DNA of 13,742 nucleotides. Origin: CAYSHJ01 sp964589725. Lineage in GTDB: Bacteria > Planctomycetota > Planctomycetia > Planctomycetales > Planctomycetaceae. The number at the start of each line of letters is the position of its first letter. Position 1 is the first letter of the stretch. The stretch spans positions 1 through 13,742 of the forward strand of contig CAZPUJ010000445.1 in assembly GCA_964589725.1 (NCBI GenBank), in the 5' to 3' direction. Positions 13,370 through 13,742 of the stretch are shown here, piece after piece. The position numbers and the translations under genes are program-made. The notes under the pieces were generated by a model. The model did no database searches and was not told the origin of the DNA. It worked only from the letters and a program-made list of their open reading frames with translations.

Positions 13370-13742
13370 ATGCAACACGATCATCGCAGAAGACTCCTTC
13401 TCAACCAGGTTCTTTGGGTCGCATTCATCGGGACTGCCGCTTCATCGCTCGCGGTCGCTGCCGACGTGGGCTGGTTGCGTGAAGTGCAAAAATCGCCAAC
13501 CAACACACCCCGAGAAGGAATCGGCAAGCTGGCTCCGTTGCTCGTCGATGACAGCGGGCAAGCGATCATGACTCGTGAGGATTGGGAGCGGCAACGGAGG
13601 CATGTCCGCGACCAGTGGCGGAAGTTTCTCGGTCCGATGCCGGAGCCTCGGCCGGTGGTGAAGTTGGAGGTGCTTAAGACGGAACTGTCGGATGGAATCC
13701 AGCGAACCTTGGTCCGCTATGAAGGCGAGCCGGGGGTGTTCG
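13370..13742 (+). CDS. Secreted alpha/beta-hydrolase, acetylxylan-esterase-like (N-terminus only)
   Basis: A partial gene: 124 codons from ATG 13370 to the right edge, with no stop. GGAGAGG at 13355-13361 lies 8 bases upstream. The N-terminus has Arg-rich HRRRLLLN, a hydrophobic stretch VLWVAFIGTAASSLAVAA and probable cleavage near Ala33, so it is exported. The mature start contains EDWERQRRHVRDQWRKFLGP then MPEPRPVVKLEVL and LVRYEGEPGVF. That arrangement matches the N-terminal region of planctomycete hydrolases related to acetylxylan esterase or dienelactone hydrolase, before the alpha/beta-hydrolase core. The catalytic motifs lie outside the window, so the substrate cannot be judged. Confidence 0.7.
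   Translation, partial: MQHDHRRRLLLNQVLWVAFIGTAASSLAVAADVGWLREVQKSPTNTPREGIGKLAPLLVDDSGQAIMTREDWERQRRHVRDQWRKFLGPMPEPRPVVKLEVLKTELSDGIQRTLVRYEGEPGVF

Overview
The window looks like chromosomal DNA of a planctomycete. This is judged from gene content, not a database search: a very long multi-module secretin, planctomycete-style lipoproteins, a stand-alone seven-bladed WD40 protein, a secreted BON-domain protein, and intergenic gaps full of long palindromes. GC is moderately high, start codons are mixed (ATG, GTG, TTG), and most genes have recognisable purine-rich ribosome binding sites. I saw no tRNA, rRNA, CRISPR array, transposase or phage gene.

Layout. (1) 1-2812, minus strand, read right to left: a 40-codon ORF or gene remnant abutting galU, then galU (UTP-glucose-1-phosphate uridylyltransferase), a GHMP kinase closely resembling plant glucuronokinase, and a lipoprotein that runs off the left edge and whose mature part is a QPPGG(L/M/V) tandem repeat. 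(2) 2813-3357: a divergent intergenic region with a perfect 27-bp inverted repeat. (3) 3358-4880, plus strand: a lipoprotein N-acetylmuramoyl-L-alanine amidase overlapping by ATGA an esterase-like alpha/beta-hydrolase that lacks its nucleophile serine. (4) 4866-5329, minus strand: acpS, with a 29-codon serine-hydrolase (beta-lactamase-like) fragment attached by an ATGA overlap. (5) 5472-6467, plus strand: a WD40 propeller. (6) 6634-13075, plus strand: a possible small leader ORF, a 1446-residue secretin with an N0-like domain and about seven N1-like modules, a lipoprotein, and a secreted BON-domain protein with a Q/N/G/S-rich linker. (7) 13076-13742: a hairpin repeat, a truncated STAS-domain remnant on the minus strand, and the start of a secreted alpha/beta-hydrolase cut by the right edge.

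How the genes may work together. GalU plus the sugar kinase could make UDP-sugars, possibly UDP-glucuronate from free glucuronate. The secretin, the lipoprotein behind it and the BON protein could form or decorate an outer-membrane export channel. The amidase fits cell-wall turnover. The most distinctive features are the expanded secretin, the glucuronokinase-like/GalU pair, the nucleophile-less esterase, and the fact that nearly every intergenic gap has a different long inverted repeat, with gene fragments ending near some of them.
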